NCBI GenBank assembly: GCA_003255025.1
Contig: QANY01011423.1
Span: 1,070,470 to 1,134,469, forward strand
Direction: 5' to 3'
Length of the DNA: 64,000 nt
From: Datisca glomerata
Lineage: Eukaryota; Streptophyta; Magnoliopsida; Cucurbitales; Datiscaceae
Position numbers and translations under genes: made by a program. Each line of letters begins with the position of its first letter. Position 1 is the first letter of the stretch. The notes beneath the pieces were generated by a model. That model ran no database searches and was not told the origin of the DNA. It saw only the letters and a list, made by a program, of their open reading frames with translations. This document shows, in pieces, positions 36,092 to 48,055 of this stretch.

Positions 36092-36288
36092 CACGAGAGT
36101 ATAGCGTAAATGGTCACGTGAGCTTAAGGGTTTGTTCTCCTAAATCGTAGGTTTGAACTAGGGATCAAATTATCTAGAGGATTTATCCATTGATATATCA
36201 TGATACACTTGCGAAAAACTCCTATTCAAGAGCTTGTACACTCTCGAAATTAGTCGGAGAATTAACTCTTAGAGTCCCGGTGCAAATC

Positions 36289-36332
<44 letters not shown>
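36092..36332 (+). mobile_element. tRNA-derived SINE
   Basis: A Pol III A box, TAGCGTAAATGG (36102-36113), and a B box, GGTTTGAACTA (36150-36160), are about 40 bp apart as in a tRNA gene. They are followed by a tRNA-unrelated body (GAGCTTGTACACTCTCGAAA and on) and a (TAA)n tail of about 43 bp at 36289-36332. The order and size fit a plant SINE, which relies on LINE machinery. The flanking duplication is unclear because both sides are A-rich. Confidence 0.7.
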
Positions 36333-36985
36333 TGAAACAATATTCAATTTCTTTTTTTCCCTCTTAATTCTCGATATTCAGTCATATCTTTGCCTTAGTG
36401 TCTGGAAGCTATGATCCTCCCAATGTGAAGGGTTTTTTCAAGTTTGGATGGTTTTTGAAAGTAAATTTTTTTTTGACTGATTCTAACTTGGAGAAGCTTT
36501 TCCTCAGCTTTATTTCATCAAACTTGATATTTTAATTCTTTCTAAAAAATAAAAACACTTAATATTTTAATCCCAATTATAAAATAATTATCCCCCAAAA
36601 CTTTATTAGCTAGTAAACAAAAGGATAAAGAAAGAGAAGACCTTTTCTCACCAAATTTATTGTTTAATAATTAATGATTATATGTTTGAAAGTTTAAGTA
36701 AACTGTCAAAAATTGCAATTGCTAGAGTTGACTTGGAATTGTAATTTCTTTCCTTTCTTCCTCTGTACTGATTGGTTAACGCAGTCGAATCAGTATTCTA
36801 TCTTTATAACCTGCTTCAACTGCTATATTTTTTTAATAAAGACATGACAAGTAATTAATTAAATATTTCATCTCAATATAAATATAATATTACAAACACT
36901 TAGCAACAAGTGCGTACTAATTATTAGTCCCCGTTTGGTACAAATGCATCTTTGCATGAGAACGGTTATATAATTCTTTCCCCGG
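36333..36985. other. AT-rich intergenic DNA
   Basis: No gene or clear repeat is seen. The last part, beginning CCCCGTTTGGTACAAATGC near 36929, is the target of the next LINE. Confidence 0.5.
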
Positions 36986-36997
36986 CCTGTTTGTATT
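36986..36997. repeat. LINE target site duplication, left copy
   Basis: CCTGTTTGTATT precedes the T-run that is the poly-A tail of the minus-strand LINE, and recurs exactly at 42873-42884. Confidence 0.88.
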
Positions 36998-37169
36998 TTT
37001 TTTAACAAACGAAATTTCATTACTGACCTAAAAAATCAATTACAAATAGTCTTCAAAACCATAGCTTCTTCCAATCAAACGGGAGGAAAAGAGTCAAAAT
37101 CACAAGTATTACACATCACTAGAGCCCTCCACAGAATGATCAACTAGTATAAAACAAACCGAAATACAA

Positions 37170-40100
37170 TTAAATAAAATCAAATTCCATGTCCACCGAT
37201 TGAAATAAAATCCACGCTTCAAAGCTTGAAATTTCGATTTCCACTTTAAGAAGGAAGAGGGTCTGCATAGCCCGTATCCCTTCTGCTACAGCAGAACAAA
37301 TCGTTTCCATCACTGTAGCATTCGGTCTTAAAGAAATCCAGCCACCCCTCAAATACTCTCTTACCTCACCTCTGTAAACCCATCCACCCACAAATTTTTC
37401 ATATTCAGAGGAGGAGAGAAATTTATATTCACCTTAACATAGCCATTCCTTGGTGGAAACCACTTCACCTTACTTCTGTAGTTCATGAATCTACAATTAC
37501 TCCTCGACATCATGTTGTTTATGTTTTTGCTTTTGTTGGAGTGAAAAAGGTTGAGGCAACCATTTCTGAACTCTTTGAATCTATTAAAATCAGCAAAAGA
37601 AAGCTTGCATTTGCTAATTAAATCGTCAATAGAATTGGAGCATTTATCAAAAACTTTATCCTTCCTCGTTTTCCAAATCCACCAAAAATCATAAGTTAAC
37701 TCTCTCAAATATTGGGTACTATTATCATATTGGCAAAACATGCAAATCAGATTTCTCAAGATAATATAAAATGTATTACCTCAAAGCGAATCCGTTCTGA
37801 GATGGAGATTAGAAGTGAACCAAAAAGCTTTAGCGAATGGGCAACGAACAAACAAGTGGATAATGGATTCGTCCCCTTCATCGCACATGGGACAGTTTGT
37901 TGCCTCAATCCTGCAATTTCTCTTAAAGAGCATGTCGCGAGTTGGCAGGCATCCCCGAAGATATTTCCAAATGAAAAACTTAATTTTAGGCACTACATCA
38001 AGCTTTCCAAATAGATATCCAAACAAAACTCTCATTTCCCAAATTATCACCCTTCCTTTTCAATCGAGTTCTATTCGCCTGAAATTCGAATGATGCATGC
38101 GCCAACTTATATCCTGAACTCATCGTATAATCACCTTTAGCTTGAAACCCCCACCATAAAGAATCAGGAATACGTTGAGGTGCTAAGGGAATGCTTAGAA
38201 TAATATTTATTTCATCTCTGTTAAATATATTCTGCACATTTCTAACATCCCATACTTGTTAGTTTGCAAGGAACAAATTTGCAACTATTGTGGCTACCTC
38301 ACTGCAAAGAAATTAAACCTTCAATGCGTTTCTTCTTGGGATCCATGGATCCTGCCAGATCTTAATAGTTTTTCCATCACCTATTTTCCACATACTTTCA
38401 TTTCAAGCAAATTTTGTCCCTATAAAAGGCTCCTCCATCCCCAAGAAACATTCCCACGAGCCTTAGCATATAAAAAATCTGAATTGGGAAAGTCTTTACA
38501 TTTCAATACCCGAGCCGATAGAAGAGAAGGGTTTTTCATTATTCTCCAATCATCTTTGCAAGAAACGCTCTATTCATAGATGAAAAATCCTTGAAATTTA
38601 ATCCTCCATCTCTTTTCGATTTCGTCAATCGCTTCCACGAAATCCAATGTATTTTCCTATAGTTCATTATCGAACCCCACCAAAACCGGGACATCATTTT
38701 CTCCATATCTTTGATAAGTGAAGCTGATATTTTGAAACATCGCATCGAATATGCCGGGAGTGCCATAGCTACTACTTTGAGCATGATTTCTTTGCCCGCC
38801 GTTGATAAGAAACGTTTTGTCCACCCATTCACTTTCACATCATGCTTATTTCTAATATCATAAAAAACCAGCCTCTTTGATTCTTCTATAGCCACTGTCA
38901 TACCCAAATATTTACCAAAGCCACCACAGTTTGATATATTTAAGATGGCAGTCAATTGGTTTTATATAGGTGTAGGGGTATTGGGGGAGAAACAGAAAGA
39001 ACTCTTATGAAAATTTACCTGTTGTCCCGATGCCTCTTCATAGGCCTTTAAAATATTTCGAATACAGATGAAGTCATCCAAATATGCTCTGCAAAACATG
39101 ATCGCATCGTCTGTGAAAAATAAATGCGAGATGGATGGATGCATTCTTTTCGAGGAAAAGCTGTGAATCTGTCCTCAATATGCAGCCTTGGACAAAGTTG
39201 TCGAAAGAACCTCGACACATAAAATAAATAAATAAGGAGACAAAGGGTCTCCCTGTCTCAACCCTCTCTGTGGGATAAGCCTCTCAGTCAGCTCCCCATT
39301 GATAGAAACCTCATATGAGACTGTTTGAATGCATTCTCTAATCCAATTACGCCAAGTCCCATTGAACTGTAATTTAGAGAGAACTTCATCGACGAAGGCC
39401 CACTCCATACATTCAAAAGCTTTATCCATATCAAGTTTTATAATGGCCTCTCCCTTTTGGCCCTTCTTCCTTTGCCTCAAAGAGTATAATACTTCATGAG
39501 TAATCAATATATTATCATTGATTTGTCTCCCCTGAACAAAGGCTCCTTGGTAATCACTAATCAGTAATGGGTGAATATTTTTCAGCCTGTTGCAAAGTAC
39601 TTTGGCCACTAATCTGTAAGCCACATTGCATAATGAGATAGACATGAAATCCTTAATCGACAATGGGTTTGCCTGCTTCAAAATTAGAACAATATGAGTA
39701 TCTGATAAAAATCATTGAATAATTTCATGAAGTCCCATCGTACCATGGTCCAATTTTGCTGAAAGAAACCAGCTGATATTCAGTCAGGTCTCAGAGCCTT
39801 AGAAGGGTGCATATGATTTAACGCGTCTAAAATTTCTTGCTCAGAGAACTTTTCTGAAATACTGTCCATATTAGTGCTGATCACGGCTTTGTCCAGTATA
39901 TCCACTATATCTGTTATATTTGAGGGTGATTGAGACGTAAAAACATATCTAAAGTTCTTCTTGATATGACTCATTAACTCACTGGGATTGTCAATCCATT
40001 TTCCTTCTCCATCGATCAAGCCATGAATCCTTAGATCTCTACTCCGCTGCTGGAATTTAATGTGAAAAAATTTGGTATTTATCTCCTAGATTAAGCCAAT

Positions 40101-41126
40101 CCATTCTCGCTTTTTCCTTCCAATAATATTCTTCCTCTAACGTAGCAGTTTCAATGTCCTGTTCTCCCTATATCAGTATTATTTTTGCCGTGCTTCTGCT
40201 TTAACTCCTTCGTTAACTCATCAATGCGGGCTTGGGAATTAACGTTGTGTTTCCTCCTCCACTGAATTAACTGTGTTCTCAAAGACTTCAGCTTCCTCAT
40301 CAAGTCATTTTCCGACATGGATGAGACTTGCCAAGTCCAAACTTGAGCAATAACTACTTTGCAACTTTCCTCTTTCAACCATCGTAAGTGCAATATAAAT
40401 CGCTACCTCACTCTAACCTTGGCTCGATCCGGATGAGTATTCAATACAGTAACTCACTATGGTCCAAACCCAGGGAAAAAAGGTGTTGAACAACTGCCTT
40501 ATTGTACTTTAAAAAACAAGCTATATGAGCATATCATTCTATCCAATCTGCATTGAATATTCCCCTTTTCTCTGTGATTGTTCCAAGTAAAAGGGTCCCC
40601 TGAAAAACCCAAATCCACGAGACTGCATTCCCGAATTAAATTACGAAAAATATCACCGTCTTTAAAGCCAACAGGGTTACCTTCCTGCTTTTTTGCAATC
40701 AAAAAGTACCTAATTAAAGTCACCCGCCACCAGAATAGGCTGATTTCCAGCCAAAATTTTCCCATTAATAATCTCAAACTGAATCCGCTTGATTTTGTTA
40801 TCGTGACTATACACCAAAAAATTCCCAATTTAATTGTAATCTAGCATCTCTGATATCAGCCTCAATCATGAAATAAGCAAAATTACGAACCTGCACCACT
40901 AAAGCCTCTTTCCAAAGCAAGCACAACCCTCTTCTTGTTTCAGTCGGATCAATTACCATTGCATTCGTTTAATTGATTCTTTGCTTCAACCTTTCCACCT
41001 TCCTCTTTTTATTTTTTGTCTCTGAAGAAATATAATATTTGGGGTTTCCTACCTTACCATATCAGTAAGGCTCTGAACTATTAGGGTTTTCCCCAACCCT
41101 TGACAGTTCCAAGATAGTAGTCTCAT
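37170..41126 (-). pseudogene. LINE ORF2: endonuclease, reverse transcriptase, RNase H
   Basis: The start is placed at 41126 (MRLLSWNCQGLGKT), the standard opening of the apurinic-type endonuclease. CSLVDLGFSGDPFTWNN (about 40660-40610) is the endonuclease end. RT follows with LVAKVLCNRLKNIHPLLIS, YQGAFVQGRQINDNI, IIKLDMDKAFECMEW, RGLRQGDPLSPYLFI (39681-39175) and the catalytic box changed to FTDDAIMFCRA (usually FADD). After KYLGMTVAIEESK come zf-RVT (CPMCDEGDESIIHLFVRCPF) and a C-terminal RNase H with VKWFPPRNGYVKVNINF, where the usual first Asp is Asn, ending at 37170. Several frameshifts separate these parts. Confidence 0.9.
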
Positions 41127-41294
41127 GGCTCTCGTGGAGACCTTTTTGGGTCGGTCTCCATAACCCCTTCCTCTACAGCAATGTAAGCTGATTCTGCCTG
41201 ATAGTAATTTTTATCTCCAGCTCAAATGACTTTATTACTTTTCGTCCCATTCAAAATCTCGTCCAACGCCAATTTCAATGGTCTCTTCTTGCTG

Positions 41295-42723
41295 CTTGTC
41301 TGTGAGTTGCTCTGCTTCACCTTATGAGCAGTCTTTTGATTGTGAAGAATTTTCTACCTTGCTTCCTTGCTTCAGCACTGGTTGAAATGCTCGCATGGGT
41401 TAGCTTGTCCTTTGGCCCAATATTCATGTTCTCATTTAATGCTTTGAAGCCCAGTCCATTATTGTCACTAAGCTCTCCACCCAATATTTCCACGGGCAAG
41501 TCCACAGCAGTGTTAAAGTTGTAGGTATTTTCTTCCACAATTATCTTATTGCCCTCCCCACTACTTGCGTCGTCAACCCTTACCTCCTTTTGGCTTTTAG
41601 CCATCATCATTTCTTCTCTGTTAGTTGTCAAACCATCATCACTAGCTCTCCTTCCCTTATTTTCAGAATTTTTTAATGACCCGTGTGAGGTGCTCCTTTG
41701 CTCTTTGTGGGACCTGATGTTGTACAACTTGTCTCCTTCCACTAGAACGTTGTAGAATTCTCCATCCGGTTGACGTTCCTCCACCATAGACTTTATTGCC
41801 GCCGGCTATCTCCTGTCACCATTAATGATACGTTGGCTATCGTCGGTCTCTTTTTCGCCGAATCCCCCTCCGTATAGGATTCATCCAATGTTATCGAGTT
41901 ACCTATTCCCCGTTGCACCTCCTTCGTGACTCTCTGCCTCCCTGCAGTTGCATTAAGCTCCTCAACGAACCAACATATTAGTTCTTTCTCTGATCCGTGC
42001 TTTACTCTATAGTGATTGCAAAAATCCACCTCATGGCCAATATGACCACAAAAAGCACACAATCTGGGCATATTTCCCTTCATTGGAGATAATCCTTCCC
42101 CGTTTTAGTGGCTGAGTAATATCCATATTTACTCTTACCCTGAGATATCTTCTCTGTTCTACTCCTCCTAATATCCTTCCTCTATCAATCTTAATAATCT
42201 TTGCCAAGTTTGCACAGACTTGTCTAACAGTTTCCTCCCCTCTACAGTCCATCGGGAGTTCATGCACCTGTACCCATAATTTACAGTATTGTATGTGAAA
42301 GGAGGACAATTGTAGGTGTTTTTTCCATGGAGTTAGGAGCATCAGATTGCCGTCTACCAACCACAATCCACATTCTCACACGAACTTCATTTCCACTCTG
42401 TTCGTAAAGATTATATGGAATAGGTTTTCTCTTATTTCCAAAAATCGCACCAGATGCTGAAGTCGCCAAGCCGAACACAAAGTCTCCTTCATCGCCAATC
42501 TATTGAAGTTCTTCATTGTGTAAACCGATCCCAGGAGACTATTTTCACATTCTAACTTGTTATTCCTTTTCATTCTTTCATTGACATGAACAATTTCTCT
42601 TTCTTCCTCCTCAATACTAAATTTGGCAATGAGTTCTACTAATTCTTTATCTTGTAGCATAATACTACAATCTATTTTCTCCATCCTTGATGATTTGCAA
42701 CTTCTATGATGTCTCTCCTGCAA
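41295..42723 (-). pseudogene. LINE ORF1: DUF4283 and zinc-knuckle protein
   Basis: The N-terminal part (from about 42690, MEKIDCSIMLQDKELVELIA) is the DUF4283 domain of plant LINE ORF1, continuing with LWVQVHELPMDCRGEETVRQ (about 42280-42220). A CCHC knuckle, CAFCGHIGHEVDFC, lies at about 42062-42020, followed by a low-complexity tail to about 41317. ORF1 proteins coat the LINE RNA. Frameshifts occur near 42480, 42370 and 42060. Confidence 0.85.
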
Positions 42724-42872
42724 TAACTAAGCTTGCTGTTTTTCTTCTCTGTGATAACCACTATCTGAGCAACACTCAAAAGCAATTAGTTCTCACTGTT
42801 TCATAAGAAACGAGAACACAACATGGCATTCTTAAATGTAAATCTCTCATTTTCTTTTACGTCAATTCCACA

Positions 42873-42884
42873 CCTGTTTGTATT
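42873..42884. repeat. LINE target site duplication, right copy
   Basis: An exact match to 36986-36997. Confidence 0.88.
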
Positions 42885-44031
42885 GAGGTTTTTCACATTT
42901 GAATTGAATTGAAAAGAATTTGTAATTTCATAAGATTTGCACACCGTTATAATGAAGGCATGCAAGACCCAAGATTATGGGTTTCTAGTATTCCCTGACC
43001 ATAAGAATCACTAAAAGAAAACAGATCAATCGCAATGATTATATTGTGACGGTTGAGCCGGCTGTCATAATAGATATAAGTTCGGACAACCATCCTAATA
43101 TATTGATGAATTGCAATAACTTGCCACGAATCGTCGCAATTAATTGGTTAAACAAGTGCGAAAGGTGTCTAACAACCGTGGCATTGATTTTGATTTGAGG
43201 GGAGAATTTGTTGTTGTGTTTTTAAATTTTTTCAAATTATTGAACTGAATTTATTTGTAAAATAAATTATGAATATATATTTTACCATTAAATACTCAAG
43301 CATTTCTAGTAATTCATCAATAATTCTTAACGTACAACCAAACTTAGCAAGCTTACGTATAACTAGCATTCATTTCTCTTCCATCACATTCCTAGTCATT
43401 CAATCACCTAAAATAATCTAAAAGTATCAATACCAAACATTTCCTTAGAGATTTTTTCGGAATCAATCCCAATGAAGACTCATTGGTATTAATGCTAAGG
43501 ATAAATAATAACGAATACATATCGCCTCTTATTCTTACAAACATGAAAGATTGATCTGTCAGATGCTATGGACCAGTGGTTCGACGGTCTAAGTCTCTTT
43601 TCACTAGGACACAAAGAATAGAAAAGAAAGTCAAATTTTTATATTTTTATGTGAAACAGATCTGGGCAGTGCAGATATGAGCCAACTGTCTATACCTATT
43701 GAACTATACCTCATGTTGATCCCCTAACATGAGGTGATCTATAATATCCAATAATAATTTCTCTCTTTTGAAAAAGTTGCAAATACTACAGGAATTTGAG
43801 ACAATATGATTCAAATTCATATAACATCATGGTGCGGGTGTATTTGGGGCTTAATCATGTGCCAACTCATCTCGTCAATAATAACTTAATTATTTTGAAA
43901 ATTTCTTTTATCGAATCATTTGTCTACATTTGGAAACACTTTTTCCAAAATGTTAAGCAAAAAATACTTTCTAGTGTAATAAATTATGTCTTATAAATTA
44001 TATAAGAGTGCTTCTAACTTTTAACTTACTA
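42885..44031. other. AT-rich intergenic DNA with one strong hairpin
   Basis: No gene is seen. At 43708-43735 ten bases ACCTCATGTT and their exact complement AACATGAGGT flank an 8-base loop GATCCCCT. A stretch starting CACTAAAAGAAAACAG at 43011 looks like one end of a small CACTA-type element, but no partner end was found. Confidence 0.5.
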
Positions 44032-44040
44032 TATAATCAT
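44032..44040. repeat. 9-bp MULE target duplication, left copy
   Basis: TATAATCAT directly precedes GGGATATTTG. The right end is followed by TATAATTAT (60889-60897), one mismatch in nine. Confidence 0.8.
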
Positions 44041-44106
44041 GGGATATTTGGATAAAAACACCCTTTCCATTTTTACTTAGGATTTTTATACTCATTTCCT
44101 AATAAG
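44041..44106 (+). repeat. MULE terminal inverted repeat, left
   Basis: It starts GGGATATTTGGATAAAAACA and continues TTTCCATTTTTACTTAGGAT to CATTTCCTAA, matching the reverse complement of the right end at about 80 percent by eye. The inner phrase AGGATTTTTATACYCATTTY is repeated just downstream (44106-44130). Confidence 0.85.
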
Positions 44107-44619
44107 GATTTTTATACCCATTTTCTAACAAAACTCATTGTTCACACACTGCTCACGGCAATTACACACAAAGTAGGTTTAGACAGTTACTTGCTCTTCC
44201 TCCTTCATTCTTCACGTCACTTTCTTGGGTTTGCGCTCTTTCGCTATTTGCCTCCATTCTCATTTGTGCTATCTTTCTTGGTGATAAATTGAGGCTTCTA
44301 CTTCGGTGAGAGTCTCGGCAAGTCTTCTTCTTCTTCTTTCATTTCCAGAGCACTCCGGCACGATACCCATGCATCATAATCAAGTACCCATTCTTCTCTT
44401 TTCTTGGACGCAGAAAAAGACTAAGAGTTTTAATCTTTCTTTTGTTCTTCTTACTAGAAATTTGGGGAAAAAACTTTCAAAGGTTTTAAAAATCTAGACT
44501 TTTCTATTCTCGGGTTAGGAGAAAATTTTCTAGGGTTAAGTTGTCCCTATTGTCTAGATTGCTTGATGTTTGTGATATCCATAGGAATATATTGGCTACT
44601 TAGCATATTGAAGACAATA

Positions 44620-45295
44620 TCTAACTACTTATACCCTTCAAGTAGTGATTTTAATTATGAAAGTTTAATTGAAGGGTTCAAGTAGTGTATCTGACTACTT
44701 GAACCCTTCAAGTAGTAATTTTGACTCTAGAAGTCAAAACAGGTCACTACTTAAATGGTTCAAGTAGTGTATTTGACTACTTGAACTTTTCAAGTAGTGA
44801 TTTTGACTCTGTAATTCAAAATAAGTGACTATTTGAAATGTTCAAGTAGTGATTTTAAATCTAGAAATCAAAACAAGTAACTACTGAATGGTTCAAGTAG
44901 TTATATCTGATTACTTGAACCTTTCAAGTATTGCTTAAGGAAATCAGAATAAGTCACTACTTGAAGGGTTCAAGTAATATCTGATTACTTTAACCCTTCA
45001 AGTATTGCTTATGGAAATCAGAACAAGTCACTATTTGAAGGGTTTAGGTAGTATCTAACTACTTGAACCCTTCAAGTAATTATTTATTCACTACTTAAAG
45101 GTTTCAAGTAATTGTATCTGATTACTAAACCCTTCAAGTAATGATTTATTTATGAAAATCAGAACAAAACACTACTTGAAGGGATCAAGTAATTATATGA
45201 GACTACTTTAAACCTTCAAGTAGTCACTTGTTCACTACTTGAAGGGTTCAAGTAGTTTTATCTAACTACTTTAACCTTTCAGTAAGAAATCAAGT
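44620..45295. repeat. Palindromic repeat array A, upstream of the ULP1-type gene
   Basis: The unit has arms ACTACTTGAA and TTCAAGTAGT around GGG or CCC. Two units in opposite orientation are joined by a short spacer (GTATCTG) and pairs are separated by a roughly 30-bp spacer GATTTTGACTCTGGAAGTCA-like, itself an inverted repeat (TTTTGACT / AGTCAAAA). More than a dozen units, variously mutated, end about 60 bp before the start codon at 45357. Confidence 0.92.
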
Positions 45296-45810
45296 GTTTT
45301 TTATGTGTATAAATAAATTATCATACTTACTTTATATATGTATCCTTCAATAGATAATGGCTCCAAAAATTTACCTGACTCCATTCCTCAATGATGATGA
45401 ATTCATCTCTGGAAGAGTGAACTGTCTCTCCAACCTAAATGCTATTAAGAACCTGAATGAAAAGTTTACTAAATCTTAGAAGATCCATTTTAGGCAGACA
45501 TGTTTCGCTCATCTGCTGGACATACAGAGTATCCTGTTTTCTCGAACCATATATCATCATATGATTCCCCTCTTCTTTTTTTACTCTTCCAATTAGTGGA
45601 AAATAATTATTATTATTTATATAGGTTTGGGCATATGAGGTAATCCCAATAATTAGAATCCTCTATGCGACAAAGGTTGCTAATCATTTTCCAAGATCAC
45701 TTAACTAGACTACTAGTACCATTGTTTGGCATGAACACGTGCACAAATATATTTTTTCTAAATGATATGAACACTTGATTTTCTTGTTTTATCATTTTTT
45801 TGTAGTTGCA

Positions 45811-46310
45811 GTCAAGTAGTTGTATTTGACTATTTGAACTTGGAAGTCAAATAAAGTAACTACTTGAAGGGTTCAAGTAATTGTATCTGACTGCTTGAAC
45901 CCTTCAAGTAGTGATTTTGATTCTGGAAGTCAAAGCAAGTAACTACTTGAACTTTCAAGTAGTTGTATCTGACTACTTGGACCCATCAAGCAATGATTTT
46001 GATCCTGAAAGTCAAAATAAGTAACTACTTGAAGGATTCAAGTAGTCATATCTATTTGAACCCTTCAAGTAGTGATTTTAACCGTGGAAGTCAAAACAAG
46101 TAACTACTTGAAGGGTTCAAGTAGTTGTATCTGACTACTTGAACCCTTCAAGTAGTGAATATTAACTATTTGAATGGTTCAAGTAGCTGTGCATGATTAT
46201 TTGAGCCTTTTAAGTAGTGACTATTTGACTACTTAAACCCTTTAAATAGATATTTGTTCACTACTTGAAGGGTTCAAGTAGTTTGATCTAACTACTCTAA
46301 CTCTTAGTAA
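45811..46310. repeat. Palindromic repeat array B, in an intron of the ULP1-type gene
   Basis: About ten units of the ACTACTTGAA / TTCAAGTAGT palindrome, again in alternating orientation with the GATTTTGACTCTGGAAGTCA-like spacer of array A. It lies between the exon ending near 45780 and the exon beginning near 46405. Confidence 0.9.
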
Positions 46311-47619
46311 GCAATAAAGTGATTTTTTGTGTATAAATAAATGATGAAACATACTTTATATCTACATCTTTCAAGAGATAATGACATATGTTTTGTGTTA
46401 ATTTGTAGTTGAACGTTCTATTGACTCTGAACCCAAATGACCAAGAAGTGTAGCAACCATTCCAGAAGAATTTTGCAGAAGTTAATAAAGTTAGAGTTGT
46501 TGCTGAGGAAGAGGTGGACTTGCCTAGTCATTTGCTTGAAAGTGAAACTATGAATGAAGTTTCACTGTTAGAGTGTACTTCTTTTGGTGCTATTGTTGAT
46601 AGTGGGGAGGATGATGTCCATGTTTTCATGCATGTGACCAAAAAGAAGCTGGACATCATGGCTTTTAACATTAAGGAACTTAAGGCTGAGTCAACAATGC
46701 TGAAAAAAGAAGCTGCTGATATTAAGCAAGAATTAAGAAGTATTGTAGGTTAGCTAGAATTCCTTATTAATAAGCAAGTGAGATCCCCAATTGGGTAAGA
46801 TGAATGTACTGACAATTTTGACAAAATGAACGTTGGACATGAAGAAAATTTGGATGGTACTGAGGGGGAAAATTGGCATTATGAGGGAAACAAAATTCAT
46901 GGTTCTCCATTGGAAAAGTCTCCATTTGGGAAGTTGGATGCACTGATGATAACTTATCCTACATCATTATTTCTCAAATTGCTCAACAACTTGATACTGA
47001 ATTATTGGAAGAGACGACCGATGAAGAGGAATAACCCACTGTTGAAAAAAAGTCCACTACCCATGAGCCCACTATAGAAATAAATGTTGAGATGCCTACT
47101 GAGAAGTATGGGATAGAGGTGGTAAAGATACGTTCTCAGGGGGATGACTTAAAAATGGAAAAGTCTCTTTCAGAATCTGATGTTATAAAGGTGCTTGGGC
47201 AGTTGGGAAAGAGAAAGCACTTTCCTTCCCAATATGTCAAGTCTCCGTTGACAGACTGACAAGAAAACAACGTCAGATGGAACAATTTGAGAAAGATGCC
47301 CCTCACTACCATTCAAATCCTTTGTTGAAATTCATGAAGAAGATGAGAAAACATTTGACCAGTGATATGACTCTGTTGATGACAGATAATTTCCTGAACT
47401 TATGTACATATATGTTTTGTTTTGTTTAAAAGAAGGTTAGATGGTCGTACATATATGTTTTATTTTGTAGCGCTACCATCCAACTTAGCATGACAATTGT
47501 TCGTAAGAAGTTCTTTTCCACGCTTGTAAATCCAGTTGAATGGTTGGAATAAAAGGTTCATATTTAATTAGTTTAGAATTTAACCAATTAGAATTTTATT
47601 GTGTTATGCAGTAGTGTTT

Positions 47620-48055
47620 TATGACTACTTGAACCATTTAAGTAGTTATTTTTTATTCCTGCATTAAAGTTATCTAGTGAGCATGAGACCACTTGAAGGA
47701 TTCAAGTAGTGTCTTTTGACTACTTGAATCCGTCAAGTAATTATTTATTATTCCTGCATTAAGTAATCCAGTGGGCATGAGACTACTTGAAGGGTTCAAG
47801 TAGTTTTTTTATGACTACTTGAACCCTTCAAGTAGTTATTTTTTATTCCTATATTCAGTTATCTAGAAAGTATGAGACTACTTGAAAGGTTCAAGTAGTG
47901 TCTTTTGACTACTTGAACCCGTCAAGTAGTTATTTATTATTCATGCATTAAGCAATCCAGTGGGCATAAGACTACTTGATGGGTTCAAGTAGTCTTTTTT
48001 TTCTCCCTGAACCCTTCAAGTAGTTGTAAAAACTACTTGAACCCTTCAAGTAGTA
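47620..48055. repeat. Palindromic repeat array C, in an intron of the ULP1-type gene
   Basis: About ten units of the same palindrome, but with a different spacer family (TTATTCCTGCATTAAGTAAT and CCAGTGGGCATGAG phrases). It lies between the long middle exon and the exon near 48108. Confidence 0.9.

Larger units (their letters stand above)
36998..42872 (-). mobile_element. Near full-length plant L1 LINE with RNase H
   Basis: At 5.9 kb, it is bracketed by the 12-bp duplication CCTGTTTGTATT and ends on the minus strand in an A-run (37003-36996). It carries ORF1 (nucleic-acid-binding) and ORF2 (endonuclease, RT, zinc finger, RNase H) in L1 order, with about 150 bp of leader upstream of ORF1. Frameshifts and stops in both genes mean it no longer moves by itself. 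Confidence 0.93.

Noticed and set aside
43011..43200. CACTA-like end (CACTAAAAGAAAACAG)
   Set aside because: No matching inverted end or 3-bp duplication could be found.
44620..46310. CRISPR-like look of regularly spaced short repeats
   Set aside because: Plant nuclear DNA. The repeats alternate in orientation, vary in spacing and sequence, and lie inside a transposon with no cas genes.
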